Source: Folioceros fuciformis
Lineage: Eukaryota > Anthocerotophyta > Anthocerotopsida > Anthocerotales
DNA length: 64,000 nt
Direction: 5' to 3'
Assembly (NCBI GenBank): GCA_049999805.1
Contig: JBNGIO010006148.1
Coordinates: 17,153-81,152 of the forward strand
The translations under genes were made by a program, and so were the position numbers. Numbering within the stretch: position 1 is the first letter of the stretch; each line of letters opens with the position of its first letter. This document shows, piece after piece, positions 1-12,010 of the stretch. Under the pieces are notes generated by a model. That model had not been told where the DNA came from. It made no database searches and saw nothing but the letters and a program-made list of their open reading frames with translations.

Positions 1-3
1 AAT

Positions 4-1041
4 ATGAGCGGATCTTACCAGTTTGTGACCAAGGAGGAGGCGCTAGTGCTAGATGAGCTCCGGAAAGACGAGTATCGAGATGTCAAGGTGTCTCCGTCCG
101 GCAAAAGCACGAGATTCTTCACATTGGAGGAGAGCGGCCGACTTGTGAGCGTTGTTTGCACGGATGATGCCAAGGATGGCAAGATTGCGTCCCCGGCACC
201 AGGGAAGGTGCTGCTCCGCGGCAGCAGCCCGCAGAGATCTGGAAAAGTGAGTCCTGAGGTGAATGATACAGAAGCCGATTCTCCGGCGGTTAAAGCTGTT
301 GCGGATGCCAATTTGCGCGAGGATGCTTCTCTAGGGGTCTCGAGCAATTCTCCGAGAGTGTCAGAGGGGAAGGTATCGAGATTGGATTCTCCCCGGCGAG
401 AGGAAAATGCATTCAACAAGCAGCTTTCCAACCCCGCGTCTCCTGTAATGCTGTGCCTCCCCAACCTCAACCTCTACGGGGACGAAAATCTCACGGTAGC
501 TTCAGAGTTTGCTGAGATTTCTCTTAAGTATGGTATTGTGTCGTCCAAAAGTCACAGGTACGTGGTCCAGGAAGAAAGCACACACTATGAGAGCGTGACG
601 ACAAAGGAGGTGGTATTGTCCAAGGAAGTTATCTTATCCAAGGAGGTGAGCATTTCGGGCGGCAGCAAGCTCGAGAGCCTCCGGGAACATGAGTCACCGG
701 TGCTTGCTGGCGACAGAAAATCGAAGGGCTTGGTGTCCTCGCCCACATCTAACGGTCCCGATCATAATGCTACGAACGGCGGCAGCAGCAGCGTGGGACA
801 TAAGGATCGCAACATGGTGGAACCTGACTCTAAGCGAAGCTCGGCAAATGCTTCTGACTCAGTGGCAGAGAAGCAAGTTACTACTGACAAGCAGCAATCT
901 GAGGGAACTTCAAGAAGCAAGAGCAGAGGACGCAGGAGGAAGAAGGGCTCCACGCGGGTAACCAAGTCCAAGCACAAGCCTTTCAAGAAACTCTTCACCA
1001 GCACCATCCTATGCAGATGTGATTTGGATAGCATCAGCTGA
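4..1041 (+). CDS. Unknown serine-rich protein, probably the 3' part of a gene
   Basis: An open frame of 345 codons begins at an ATG three bases from the window edge and ends at TGA 1039-1041, so the true start may lie outside. I do not recognise a family. The protein is polar and probably mostly disordered, with many short SP and SPR motifs. Around residues 198-213 a short motif of the form LSKEV recurs in tandem. A strongly basic tract (about residues 300-330, rich in Arg, Lys and Ser) precedes a short cysteine-containing end. Such a basic tail could bind nucleic acid or act as a nuclear signal, but that is inference. A good splice-donor-like CAG/GTACGTG occurs near 557-563, so an internal intron cannot be excluded. 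An AT-rich stretch with an AATAAA-like signal follows near 1120. Confidence 0.5.
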   Translation: MSGSYQFVTKEEALVLDELRKDEYRDVKVSPSGKSTRFFTLEESGRLVSVVCTDDAKDGKIASPAPGKVLLRGSSPQRSGKVSPEVNDTEADSPAVKAVADANLREDASLGVSSNSPRVSEGKVSRLDSPRREENAFNKQLSNPASPVMLCLPNLNLYGDENLTVASEFAEISLKYGIVSSKSHRYVVQEESTHYESVTTKEVVLSKEVILSKEVSISGGSKLESLREHESPVLAGDRKSKGLVSSPTSNGPDHNATNGGSSSVGHKDRNMVEPDSKRSSANASDSVAEKQVTTDKQQSEGTSRSKSRGRRRKKGSTRVTKSKHKPFKKLFTSTILCRCDLDSIS

Positions 1042-2470
1042 CGAGGTTGGTGGAACTCTTGTCGGTGTCGAATCTCGTTCGCAATCTCGCTTGCACACCT
1101 CTCCGACCACTTGTTTGATATTAAAACTTTATTTCTACTGTTTCTTCTTCTCTCGTTGAAGAAGTATGAACTACTGTGGGCATAAGAGGAAGGTATTCCG
1201 CTCTAAGCAGTTGGAAGTAGTCCAAGCCTACCGTGATTTGCAAGAACATTACGTGGCCAAGGGCAGGCCACCTTTAACCTGGTGTCCTTTTCATCTGCTC
1301 CAGTTAGGAAGTGGTAAGAGGTGACAGTTTCAGATTGGTGCACATAGGTTGTAGCTTCTACCTCTTCCCTTGCCTTCTGCTCGTTCATCATCTAGGTTCA
1401 CTGCTGTCGCAGTGCAATGCCTGTTCCTCGTTGAAAACACAAGTTATCTTATACTTATTTCTGTCCAGAGTCTCGACTATGTTGTATGTACTTATTTCTG
1501 TCCAGAATCTCGGCCATCTTGTACTTCATTTCTGTCCAGAATCTCGGCTGTCTTGTACTCTTTGCTGTCCAGAATCTCAACCATCTCGTACTTCTTTCTG
1601 TCCAGAATATGCTCTATGGCATTATATACCCCTGAAGGAGGCCCCAAAGGCCGTCAGTACCCCCATAGGGTTCAACTGACCAAATCAAGGGGTCAGCGTT
1701 GGTGTGGTCGTGTTGCCACACCAATGGTGAGCCTTGGTGTGGCCGTGGCCGAGGCTATAACCAAACCGGAGGGCCTGAGCCTCTTGCGAAGTCTAAGGTC
1801 CTCCATGGCCCCGCGCGGGCTGAGGCCCCTCTTCTTGAGGCGGTCAGGGCTGAGGTCTCGAGCCTCATGGCCTTCCTTGCCTTGCCCCGCCCCTAAATTT
1901 TTTACCCTATGCCGCACCTCGAATACTGCTCGGCATGTCCACGATGGTTTCTCAGGCATCACAGGCGCCCTTGCCCGGCATTCATTCCCTTGCATGTCAA
2001 TACCTTGAGCGGCAGATCTGGAGTAGCATTATGCAGCCACCGCCATGTGCTGGGCCGGCAATGTTCTTGCCCTGCCTTCCTCGCGACGCTAAAAGCTACC
2101 TGCTCGGTCCAACTTGGTCATGGAAGCCACTCGTGTTACGAGGGTTTGATCCCTCGAGTTTGGCTCACGGAGACACGCACCCCGATTGGCTTAATCTAAA
2201 ACTACGAAGAAACTGCAAAAACACAAGGGCAGATGAGAAATGAATAACCACCCTTTATTGCGAAAGTGGCAACGGCTCTTCGGGGCTCACTTGATACGAA
2301 ACCCTTGCACTTGCAAATAATAAGATATAACTTACTTTTTCATGGCATCGCTGGCTATTGTTCCCAAGGGAAGACAGTTTCAAAACCTTGCTATGTAAGA
2401 TTTTTACCAGTTTGCTACACAATAATATTAATAGTTAAGTAACAGCACTCTCTGAGTGCTGTTACTCTCA
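1042..2470. other. Gene-poor interval with minisatellite and GC-rich unknown sequence
   Basis: The interval holds the 3' flank of the first gene, a five-copy minisatellite (1452-1612), and about 600 bases of GC-rich sequence (1620-2240) in which overlapping frames are open without any recognisable protein. It may be a decayed mobile element, but I see no terminal repeats, reverse-transcriptase or transposase motif. The last part is the 3' flank of the permease on the other strand. Confidence 0.5.
1452..1612. repeat. Minisatellite, about 33-37 bp unit, five copies
   Basis: The core CTGTCCAGA(A/G) starts at 1461, 1498, 1532, 1565 and 1598, giving spacings of 37, 34, 33 and 33 bases. Each core is followed by a TCTCG(G/A)-type spacer ending in a GTACT(T/C)-like motif. 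The copies are diverged but clearly tandem. Confidence 0.85.
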
Positions 2471-4676
2471 CTAATACCCTGTATGAAAAGGCTTGAACTT
2501 GGTAAGATCTTGCAGCATCCCTTCCACTGATCCTATAGCAGCAGCAAGGCTAACCAACAAGCAAAGCAGGCTCAGAAGCTGGAGCCACATCCATTTGCTA
2601 GACCAGCGAGGGATCCCTCGCTTCACGATATACATCTCCAGAGGGAAGAAAACAGTCAAGGGCCAGAAAGTGAGTGCTCCGATGATTCCCATTACGTCGT
2701 TGAAGAAGGGAATCAACATGGAGATGAGTGTCAATGTGATTACGTATATCGTCCTCCAAACTATCCGGAAGTAGTTGAAGTAATATTTCCCCATACCACA
2801 AGGAAGGCGCACAGCATGCTCCTTGTTCACAAAGTAGCTGGAAGGATACTTCTTAGCCACAACGCTCTCCAAGAATGCGAAAAGGGGCTGACTGAAAACC
2901 TGTGATAGCAGCAAAAAGTGTCAACAATTGGTGCTTCACAAGAGAGGAATTGCTGGGAAGGCAGAAGGGGAGAAGGGAATTTGTGCGTAAGGTGGAAAGT
3001 TACCTGGTACGCTCCCACCAGGTGCACCACAATACACGCATTGGCGAAGTCTACCAACCAGTAAGGATCGTAGAAACCGAATCCAGTCATAAGATTTCCA
3101 GGGGCATGCACTCCAAAGGCTGCATAGCCAACCAAGCCTACAGCCATGTAGAACAGGGTAGTCACAGTGGTGCCAATGGTGGTTGCCTTTTTCATCACCT
3201 TGTTCTCAGCTGGTTTGGACTTCAAAGTGTCCTGAGTTGTTCACATGTACAATTGTATACATAATGTATGTCAGTTGCAGTATCGTGAAAAAGGGAAGAC
3301 GAAAGCACATGCAACTGGGAGCTCGACAGGAATGGTGTACACACGCACAGACCTGGATCTCAATAAGGATCATGGAGAAGGAGTACGCAAAAGCGATGTT
3401 TCCCAGCGCTTGGAAAATCTTCCATGTGGCCTGTGTCGGACTCAAGTTGTGTCCGAGGGAGATGGTTCCTTTCCCTCCATGTCCCGCTGCAAGGGTTTAC
3501 GACAAGGGACACAGGCGAGAGTGAGATTCATGATCAACATAAGACACTTTGTCACGGATGCTCATCTTGCGTGCGTCGCAATTACCACAACGCTGGAAAG
3601 GATTTGAAAACTTACCAGCCACTCGTTCGACTGCAAGCCCGAGTCCGACAGACGAATAAGAGAAGGACATCACAGCGGCAACATACGACAACCACCAGAT
3701 GCTGCCAAAATCTGGAATTTGGGACAGAACAATCTGGACCAATCCGAAAATGATCATGTAGATGTTGTTGCTGACATGGCAAGGCGAGTTATGTCCGTGC
3801 GAATGGAAGCAGCCCGAGCGTTTAATGGCCCTGTAGATCGAGCCAAGAAGGAATGGTTAGCACTGTGAGTGAGTGGTGGGCGGGCTTGGGGAGGAGAGAG
3901 CTGTGCAGGTGTGCAGAACACTCACACCATGCTGATGGACGAGGTGATTGTGTATCCAATGGACGTGCCCAGAAGATTCGCATACTGCACCAACCCGCAC
4001 CAGAGGACTGCCCGCCCTCCTGCGAGTACATAGAGCGGGACAAAGTATGTGAGGGTGCGCAGAAGAGGAATTACCCTGGGAGGCCGTCCGAGAAGTGTAC
4101 GTCGGCTGTGTCCAGTCGGAGGGTGAGTGGTGACTCACCGAATGTAAGCTGGAAGAGCAGCAATCAAGCAAGAAAGCAGAGGACGTGGAACTCTTACCGA
4201 GATGGGTCCTGACGGCATCCATGTAAGTGTAGTTCCGCGCCCCGGTGACAGGATCGGGATACCTGTAGCACTCCGTGAGCATGACGGACGTGAAATAGGT
4301 GATGAGCGCAAAGAACAACAGGATCACTGGACCGGCAATCCATCCCAGCTGCGCTATGCTCCATGCCAACGACAGAACTCCAGAGCCGATCACCGCTGTT
4401 ATTACGTGCGCAGACGCCGTCCAGGTTGTTCCTGGTTGCGAGGAGCACCACGGTGTCACAAGAAGGCGCTTCAGGGACGAGCGGGAATCAAGCTTTAAAA
4501 CAAGAGAGCAGAAAGAAAAATGTTGCAAGGCAAGGCAAGGCAAGGCAAGGCAAAGCACCTGAGCGCTGCGGACGTCCATCGTCATCAAGAGGACCCTCGA
4601 CTATGGATCCGTTGGCTCCCTTGGGGCCTTCGAATTCGAGGGCCTTGGGAACTTTCCACCCCGCTTCAGCCGCCAT
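2471..4676 (-). CDS. Amino-acid permease, AAP family (AAAP superfamily)
   Basis: Proton-coupled plasma-membrane uptake of neutral and acidic amino acids is the known role of this family. Seven exons join in frame: 4559-4676, 4198-4431, 3926-4019, 3616-3830, 3353-3486, 3004-3231 and 2471-2899, giving 483 residues, the usual AAP length. Family landmarks are clear: a hydrophilic N-terminus with DDDGRPQRSG, TWTASAHVITAVIGSGVLSL in the first membrane segment, YTYMDAVRTHLG, SIGYTITSSISM, a PTQATWKIFQALGNIAFAYS-type helix and a C-terminal FFNDVMGIIGALTFWPLTV segment. The start at 4676 is the first ATG after the upstream stop and leaves a short cytosolic tail of normal length. Splice sites are GT-AG; the fourth exon begins inside a Val codon split by a GT/GTGAGT donor. 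Substrate preference cannot be read from the sequence. Confidence 0.93.
4523..4555. repeat. CAAGG pentanucleotide microsatellite in permease intron 1
   Basis: About six uninterrupted CAAGG units lie just inside the first intron of the permease gene, immediately downstream of its donor site on the minus strand. Confidence 0.85.
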
Positions 4677-6836
4677 CGGATGCTCGCCTTGACCTCGGAC
4701 GAATCGGCCACTGCGCACAAACAAAACATACATTCAAGGACACATGTGAGAGGCCGTAGCAGCGAGGCAGTGGAGGAGATCCGAGGAAAACAAGACAAGA
4801 GAAGCGGAGCAAAGCGCGATCTCAACGCCAGCCCGGCAACCTGTGGATTCCTCTCCAGCTCGAGGCCCCCGAGGCGGCGAGGCGAGACACGGGACGTATC
4901 AAGCGGAATACAAAATTGTGTACATCAAGCAAGCCAGCCAGCCGCCTCGAACACTTGTACTTCATCCCCCCGACATCGCAAACCAATAGAAACCAAGCAC
5001 AGAGACCCAAGAGCCCGACAAGGAGGTGAGGCGTCCAGCTCCCGCTGCATGCATGGACAAAACGCAGAGACGTGGTCGAGCAGGAGGAAAAAGCACCGGG
5101 GCGGGCCAAGGCGAGCCGGGCCGGCGGAAGGTGCAGCGGGGGAGAAGGCAGGACGGACTCGGTGCCTCCCAAATTGTCCACCTACCTTCCAACCTCCAGC
5201 GGGGAAGAGCGCGAGCCCTGGAGACGAGGTGCGGTTACCACCACAAGCAAAGCGCGTGCACGCTAAGAGGAATTACGATCCAGCACCGCCGCAGCCAGCA
5301 GAACCAAAAATAACTAAGGCGAGCGGACACGGCAGAGGCGATAGCGCGCCGAATAATGCTCCCTGACAGTTGCGGTCTTCCCCGCTGGCCTACACTGCCA
5401 GCTGCCTCAGCTATGTCCCTCATTAATGCTGTCGGGCAGGGACAGAGCGCCGACTGAACGCCGATCCAGCTGACCGTAGCACGACGACGTTGACGGACTG
5501 ACAAGTGGTGGGGGGGCAGGGATCAGGGAGTTCAGGCCACCGCCCCGGTCTCTGCCCATGGCCCCGCCTGTGTGCTTGTACAATATCGTATCGTATGCAG
5601 ATGGAATCGGTCCTCACCTTGCCTACACAAGCAGTGCAACAACTTCGCACTGCACGCCGATTCCCGCGTCTGCTCGATCTGTGCTGGTGAGCTCCAGAAC
5701 GCAGAATTTTTCCACATTCCCACACCACACCAGGCACATCCGCCCCGCTCCGCTCCGCCCTGCCCCGCTCCGCCCTGCCCNNNNNNNNNNNNNNNNNNNN
5801 NNNNNNNNNNNNNNNNNNNNNNNNNNNNNNNNNNNNNNNNNNNNNNNNNNNNNNNNNNNNNNNNNNNNNNNNNNNNNNNNCGCTCCGCCCTGCCCCGCTC
5901 CGCCCTGCCCTGCTCCGCCCCGCCCGCTGGCTGCTGCCGCTGCCTGTCGCGTCTCCGATACCTCTAGGTGAAGACGGCAAAGCGGCCACCAGCTCGGGAC
6001 GGGAAACTGGCGCGAACGCACACTCTACTTATGTCAATTACAACGACAGAATCATACTGCCCGATCGTACGCTCCCTACACTTGGCCACCACGCACCGAG
6101 CACTAGTCGTTCCACCTGTTCACCATGCCATGCAGCCTGCCTGAACTTGATCCACATTTTTATGTTTAATAATCCCTGATTTTCCTGTTTCCTCACCCAA
6201 TGATGCCTACACCTTTGCCCTGATCCGTAGCGTAACTGTTAAGTCACACTGTTACGGATCGTCACGAGTTAACGAAACGAAGGAAAAGGGTTCCGGTCAG
6301 TCCTGAATCCTCAACACCCTAACGCGATCTTCCGATGTCGCGGTCTGAAAATAAACAAGATCGTCCTCGAGTGGGTCCAGCATAGACCGAGGAACATGCA
6401 ACGCGACAAACTTGAGCGGGGCCCGGGCCGGGGTCGCAAACCAACCGCCACCAGCTCGCGTGGCCCTCGCCCTCGTCCCCGCACCTGCCTGCTTACGTCT
6501 CCGCCAATCCACGACGCCGGGACGGGACGTGACGTCGCGACATCACCATGGATGCACCGGCCCAAGATTTGAAGTCACGACTCGTCGCATCTCGCTCGTC
6601 TCGTAGTTGCATGCAACATGCACAGGCGGCGCCAATTCCTTTAATATCTACTCCCACCAGGCTTTGGAAGCCAGGAATGGAGGGTGAATGTTAGTTCATT
6701 AGAGCGAGACAGCAGCAGAGAAAGAGGAAAGGATTCACGTCTACAACGTTCCATCGCTAGTTAGCTAGCGTAGTATGTGTACAACAATGCTGGGGCCGTA
6801 GAGGCAAGGCCAAGCATGGTCTCCGCTCCCTCCCGT
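4677..6836. other. 5' flank of the permease, GC-rich repeat region and assembly gap
   Basis: The first kilobase is the likely promoter and 5' untranslated region of the permease. It is purine-rich and has open frames in several phases without protein similarity. The middle holds the 15-bp minisatellite and a 100-base N run. The rest (5.95-6.83 kb) is the 3' flank of the RNA-binding protein gene. No gene is supported in either strand. Confidence 0.5.
5741..5925. repeat. 15-bp GC-rich minisatellite interrupted by an assembly gap
   Basis: Units of CGCTCCGCCCTGCCC (15 bp) run into the N stretch at 5781 and resume in the same phase type at 5881, ending in diverged copies near 5925. The 100-base N run is a conventional placeholder, so the true array length is unknown and the array itself probably broke the assembly. 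Confidence 0.85.
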
Positions 6837-9498
6837 TCAGTAAGGCCTGTAGCGAGGTTCTAGCCTGGAGGAGCGATGCCCTGGCCCGCTGTCTCCAGCG
6901 GGAATCGGTCCTACGCCCCCGTAGCCACCCCACTGTATGCATGAACCAACAGAGCAGGGATTGCATGTCAGTCTCAGCGTCAGCGAGGAGAAGCCCGAAC
7001 TAGCCCTGGCTTCTGGCACACGTGTGCTTGGCAGAGGAAAAGGTTGGCAGCAACAGGACATACCCCACCCAAGTCAAGGCTGCCGGCAAGTCCGGCATAG
7101 GCGCCGCCAGGAAGAGCCCCGTTGCCGCCCCTCAGAGGACCTCCAGCACCCCCGGAAGGGGGGCCAGAGCCATGTCCCCCGCCACCGAGGTAGGAGTGGT
7201 GCCCGCCGACATCGTCCTGAGGTGCAGCGCGATCCACGGCTATCTGACACACACGCACCACAGCCCACGCCCAAGTAATAAAGTTAAATCGAGCTTCAGC
7301 TGCAACTGCAATGCCCAACCCACACCTCAATGCCATGCAATGAAACCCCACCAACCTGATGTCCTAGAAGCTCGTGAGTTCGTAGCGAAACCCTCTCGGC
7401 AGCACCTTCGTCCGAAAACGTGACGAAGCCAAAACCTCTGTGGGACTGTTTTTTTGCATCCTGCATCAGCACCAGCACGCACCACACCATCCCATTCAAG
7501 ACTGCGCTTGCGCTCCACACATTTCACCCAGGCACAACCTCCAGCATCCACGCACGGCACGCACCTTGGGTACATAAACATCTACAATGCGGCCAAAATT
7601 GTTGAAATAGCGTCGCAGGTCCTCTGCAGTTGCTTCTGGAGGAAGCCTGCCCACAAATATTTTAGTTCCCAATCCTCTTGGTGCCGGGAGGGGAGCAGAC
7701 CCATAACCGCCTGCCCCTCCACCTGGAACTCCCATGCTTGGGCCTCCAAGCATGCTTCCGGGAGGTGGTGGATGCCACCCACCAGCCCCGAAAGCGGCAC
7801 CCATGCCAGCAGCCCCCAAATCAGCACCCAGGGCTGCGGCACCTGCATACTCATAGCCCGCGAACGCTCCAAAAGAACCAAACCGTGCTGGATTGGTGTA
7901 CACGCCATACGCACCATAAGGTCCTGGGAACCCTCTTCCCCAAAACTTCATGCTTTCTTCCTGCGGTCACCGACTGTGACTAATGATGGCAAAAGCACAC
8001 AAAATCGGGCAGCAGCAACACACTCCCAATTGTTCAACGGAAACCACACCTTCGGAGTCGCCCTGTCAACGGCAATCGTAGAACCTCCTAGTTCATGCGT
8101 TTCTGACATGAGCTTATCAACAGCATCTGCGGCACCACCACTTTCAGTTGAGTCCAGCCCCAAACACACTCACACTTCCCACGCGCCAATGACCTACTGA
8201 CCCACACTAACTTATCCTCCATCACCTGAATTTTCGTAAGTAACAAATCCAATTCCACGATGAGCTTTAGATCCTTGGTCCTGCCAGAAACATCCCCATG
8301 TTGTAGCACCATGCTCAGAGTGCACCAAGAAAAAAAAAAAAACCCACGACAATAGGGCAGCAGCAGAAGAGCCTACCTTGGGCATGTATGCATCAGTGAG
8401 AGTTCCGTACTTTTCAAAGTACCTGAGGTGCAATGTATGTTCAAGACAAGCTGTCAAGGGCAGGAGCTACATGCATTCGTCAAGACAAGACATCCCTCAG
8501 CCCATTCTGCCAACAGTAGTTTACAACAAGCTTCAACTGTACCAGCTGCCAAGTTCCCACCCATACAACAACAAGCTTCCCCTCTCCAAGGAATTCTCTT
8601 CACAACATTCCGCCAAGCCAAACACTTGCCATAATGATAGGGCTAATCTTACGCTCTGAAGACATCATCAGTCACGCTAGGCGGAATCCTGGCTACAAAT
8701 ACGCGGGTGACCTTTTTCGAAGGCGGCTTCATGTCCTCCTGTAGAAAAAGCAAGGAACTTGGTGAGAGAGCTTGGAATGCCAGCTCAAGAGGACTAGTCC
8801 ACGACGACAGATTCTCCAAGCCTTCGTTCCCGAGACAAGCTGCACACCCTATAAAGTACTCCTCCGCATCCATTTGAATCATAACACGGTAGCATATATC
8901 TGACAGGGCAGTGTGCCTCACCTTAGGTGTTGCCACCTTCACTTCCAACATCCGGCCATTCAATGAGTGCTGACCTGCCACAGTTTTCTGCGACCAAAGC
9001 GCATGGATAATTTGATCGCTTGTGTGCAACACTAACATCTCAAGCATCCAGACGAAAGCAGAGGGAGAAGAGAGAAAGGGGGACTATACCTCAGCGTCTT
9101 CAGTGGCAGTAAAAGTGACGTAACCAAATCCACGAGACCGACCTGTTATCCGGTCCTGTAGTGATCAATGGTTCAGAAAAGAGTAGTCGTGGTTAACCTG
9201 CAACCAGATCGTGACACCAAGCCCAGTCTTGGTCCTACCTTCATGACGATAACGTCATCCAGTTCCCCATACTTGCTCATGTACTGCCGAAGTCCTTCCG
9301 TGTCGACATCCCATGGGATCCCCAACACCTGACAAATGGACAGCAAAACCAAATCATCAAAGGGATACCGTGGATCATGTGAAATTGGCACTCAAATCGC
9401 TGGCCACAACAGAGGGAAGTTCCAAGTACCCGTACCACAAGCTTTCGGGAGCCAAGCGACATCTTCACATTCGGTCCTGAGGCGTTTGCCATGGGCAT
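6837..9498 (-). CDS. hnRNP-like protein with three RRM domains
   Basis: Probable nuclear or cytoplasmic RNA-binding protein acting in mRNA processing, as is usual for hnRNP-type RRM proteins. Twelve exons join in frame: 9436-9498, 9239-9328, 9090-9155, 8922-8987, 8653-8738, 8377-8422, 8226-8280, 8050-8126, 7565-7960, 7356-7460, 7064-7243 and 6837-6932, giving 441 residues. RRM1 (about 18-95) has RNP2 KLVVLGIPWD and RNP1 RSRGFGYVTF. RRM2 (about 105-183) has RVFVARIPP and HRGIGFVTY. A Gly/Ala/Pro-rich linker (about 184-280) leads to RRM3 (about 283-360) with KIFVGRLPPEA and HRGFGFVTF. The Gly-rich tail ends in a basic RYRPY motif. ATG 9498 is the first start in frame; a second ATG follows two codons later. 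Several exons are only 46-66 bp. The layout resembles plant TDP-43/Musashi-like proteins, but I cannot name an orthologue. Confidence 0.9.
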
Positions 9499-9585
9499 GG
9501 AAAGCAAACAAAAATGAGCACTTCACTCTTCTCAGCGTCGTCAAACCGTGATGCCTGCATGCACGGTCCAGCCTCTATTCTTTCT

Positions 9586-9662
9586 ACTCTTCTCTCTACT
9601 TTTCTCTCTCTCTCACGCTTGCTCTTCCTCACTCTCTCGCTCTCCTCTTTCCTGCACAAACA
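9586..9662. repeat. CT-rich low-complexity tract
   Basis: A run dominated by TCTCT and CTTCT steps lies about 100-160 bases upstream of the RNA-binding protein start codon. It reads as a GA-rich leader or promoter tract on the transcribed strand. GA/CT tracts of this kind are common near plant transcription starts. Confidence 0.7.
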
Positions 9663-10956
9663 CGTCCTACATTCATGCTCTGCAGTTCCCGCCCCCGCTC
9701 CCAGCAAGAACAGGCTACACAGTGTCACCACTTGTCTCAAACAACTCGTAGACCTCCAACAGACAACTCGCTCTGTGTGGACAGCCGTGGGCCAAGAAAG
9801 AGCCAGCAAGCTCACTTTCATCCGTCCAGAAGCCATGGCCAAGGACGACAACAGACGAGAGCGGTCCAGACACCAACACCTTGGAGACTCAAAGACATCC
9901 ATCCTCACCTCCGAAGGACAGCAAAAAACAACCAACTCTGCTGCCTCCACTTCTGACAGATCGGGAAACTGCGGCAGGGACAAAAAATACATCTGCACCC
10001 CACTCAACCACCCACACACACAGCCAAACAGAAATCCCAGCAAGAACCTCTTCAGCAGCAGCAGAATCAAGATCATGTCACATACAGCACAACAATCCAC
10101 AACTTCCACGCATCTCCCCATTCCACTCTCACCCGACCACACACGAAACCAACAAAGCCGCGGAGGCAAGCACCCCAAGATCCCCTTCATTCCATTCCTA
10201 CTCCCCTGTCCTAACAAGCAGATTCAAAGCAGCTTCAGACACACTCACAACAGACAAAGGCTCCCTGTACGCTCAGCTCCAGCCCCACCCCGGCCACCCC
10301 GCAACTCCCCCACCCCTCCCCCCGGACCCAGATCATCACACGTTACCCTCGTCACACTCGTCTGTCTGCCTGTCTGTCACCCTCGCCTTCCTTCCCTCAC
10401 CCTCCTTCCTCCCCCAGCTCTCGTCACATGACACTCCTCACGCCTGCTGCGCTCTATCCCTCTGCCGGGCCGGTACAGGCCTGCCTCCAGCCTCGCAACA
10501 GTCTCACACGCTCCTTTTGTGCGTCCTCTTCCACCGGCCATGCATCAACCACCGCTTCCTCCTTTCTGCTCTCCGACGCCCTGCTCCCTCCACCAATTTT
10601 GGTACTGCGAGGTTCTGCCAGCCAGCCAGCAAGCCAAGCGTCTGGTGGCCCCCTATACTCCAATTTCCTCCCACAGCTCCTCCTTCCTTGCTGTTGCGTG
10701 TTTGTGTGCCAGGACCCCGCACTCCTACCTCCCTCAGCTTCACTGCTACGTGGTGTTCGCTAAGTTGTCTCGTGTCATCTTTCAGGCTCATACGTCACAC
10801 TATATACCAAACTCCTTTTCAAACACTCATTACCCTAACAGCATCCTGGCTAATCCCTCGAAACATCCTCTAACTATCATCACCATCTATGCACCCAATT
10901 CAATTATTCAAAGAAGAATTTATCACAGTCTACTTGTGGGCAGACCCTCTTCAGTA

Positions 10957-11016
10957 TAACCTAATTTAATCTAACCTAACCTAATTTAATTTAACCTAGT
11001 CTAACCTAACCTATTT
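10957..11016. repeat. CTAAC/CTAAT short repeat cluster
   Basis: About a dozen degenerate five-base steps alternate between CTAAC, CTAAT and TTAAT. The unit is not the plant telomere unit CCCTAAA, so this is a simple repeat and not an interstitial telomere. Confidence 0.75.
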
Positions 11017-11922
11017 GACTTTCTATATAGATTCTTGAAAATAATTAGACTAATAAGATTCTTCTTAGATTTCTATGACTCCTTCATGTATCCTCATTAC
11101 TAACATCTAGAATACATAGACCGTCAACCCTAAACCTAGGCCCTATCGTGTTTGCAGCTCAAAGTCATATAATAGAATAACTATACAGGCAAGAAAGAAA
11201 AAGACTCTACAAGTTAAATGTCTACTAGCTGTCCAACCACTAGCTGTGAAGTTTGCCAAAAGACCTATTACTTGCCATCAGCATGCACACTTACATATGC
11301 TAGCTTCTCCATGTCTTTGGACTAACTAACTATCTTCATACAATGCAACCAAAGGCTCTTCTTCACCCACATTCCTCAAGTTTGTTTCCTCCAAGTCTTC
11401 GTCAACTTTTCACAATGAATTGGCACTTCGCAACACACCAAAAGAAAGCTCTTGATCACCAGCAATAGAGTCTTTGGCACCCACTAAATATCTTCACCAT
11501 CACTACTTGAGTTCTTAAGATAGCTCACATTAACTATATCACGCCGGGATGGGAGTGTAGTGGTCCTAATAAATGTGTGTGTACTTGTGTACCACATTAT
11601 TTTCAGCCACACAGGGCACCATATGTCCTATTAGACAAGCAAGGGGCACTAATTGTGTAGATTGACAAGCACTATGGTGCCTTGTGCTCAATCGCACCAG
11701 CCATGAGGAGGCTTAGGCATCGCACAGCACATGCGGTGTCGACTAGGGGCCCAGCGGTGAAGGCGGGGACTTAGACATTGCAGCTCGAGGCCGAGGGATG
11801 GGGGGCTTAGGAAGGGCCTTAAGCACTAGATGTTTAATGCCCACAAATCGTGGTGCACATTCGATACTTGAGGCTACTAGGTCATAGTGAAGGCGGAAAT
11901 GGGGTATGGCAACCCTCGACGC

Positions 11923-12010
11923 GTGCACGCAGCTAAGAACCTGGAGTAACCGGCCTTGGTCTCGGCTAGTGCACGCAGCTAGGGAGTCGGAGTAATCGGC
12001 CTCGGCCTCA
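11923..12010. repeat. 46-bp direct tandem duplication
   Basis: Two diverged copies start with GTGCACGCAGCTA at 11923 and 11969. Each continues with GGAGTAA(C/T)CGGCCT and a CTCGG-like end. The period is 46 bases. Confidence 0.75.

Noticed and set aside
2140-2200. tRNA-like TpsiC stretch (GGTTTGATCC)
   Set aside because: It does not fit the GGTTCGA consensus and no cloverleaf partner could be found. No tRNA, rRNA or CRISPR was seen anywhere in the window.
1620-2240. Possible retrotransposon remnant
   Set aside because: No terminal repeats, primer-binding site or polymerase motif could be seen.
4680-5366. 228-codon plus-strand frame
   Set aside because: Low-complexity, basic, antisense to the permease leader, with no recognisable domain.
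9514-10873. Long plus-strand frames rich in Ser, Pro and Thr
   Set aside because: They are products of the CT/CA-rich composition of the 5' flank of the RNA-binding gene.
10957-11016. CTAA-rich cluster as an interstitial telomere
   Set aside because: The unit is CTAAC/CTAAT and not CCCTAAA, and it is degenerate.
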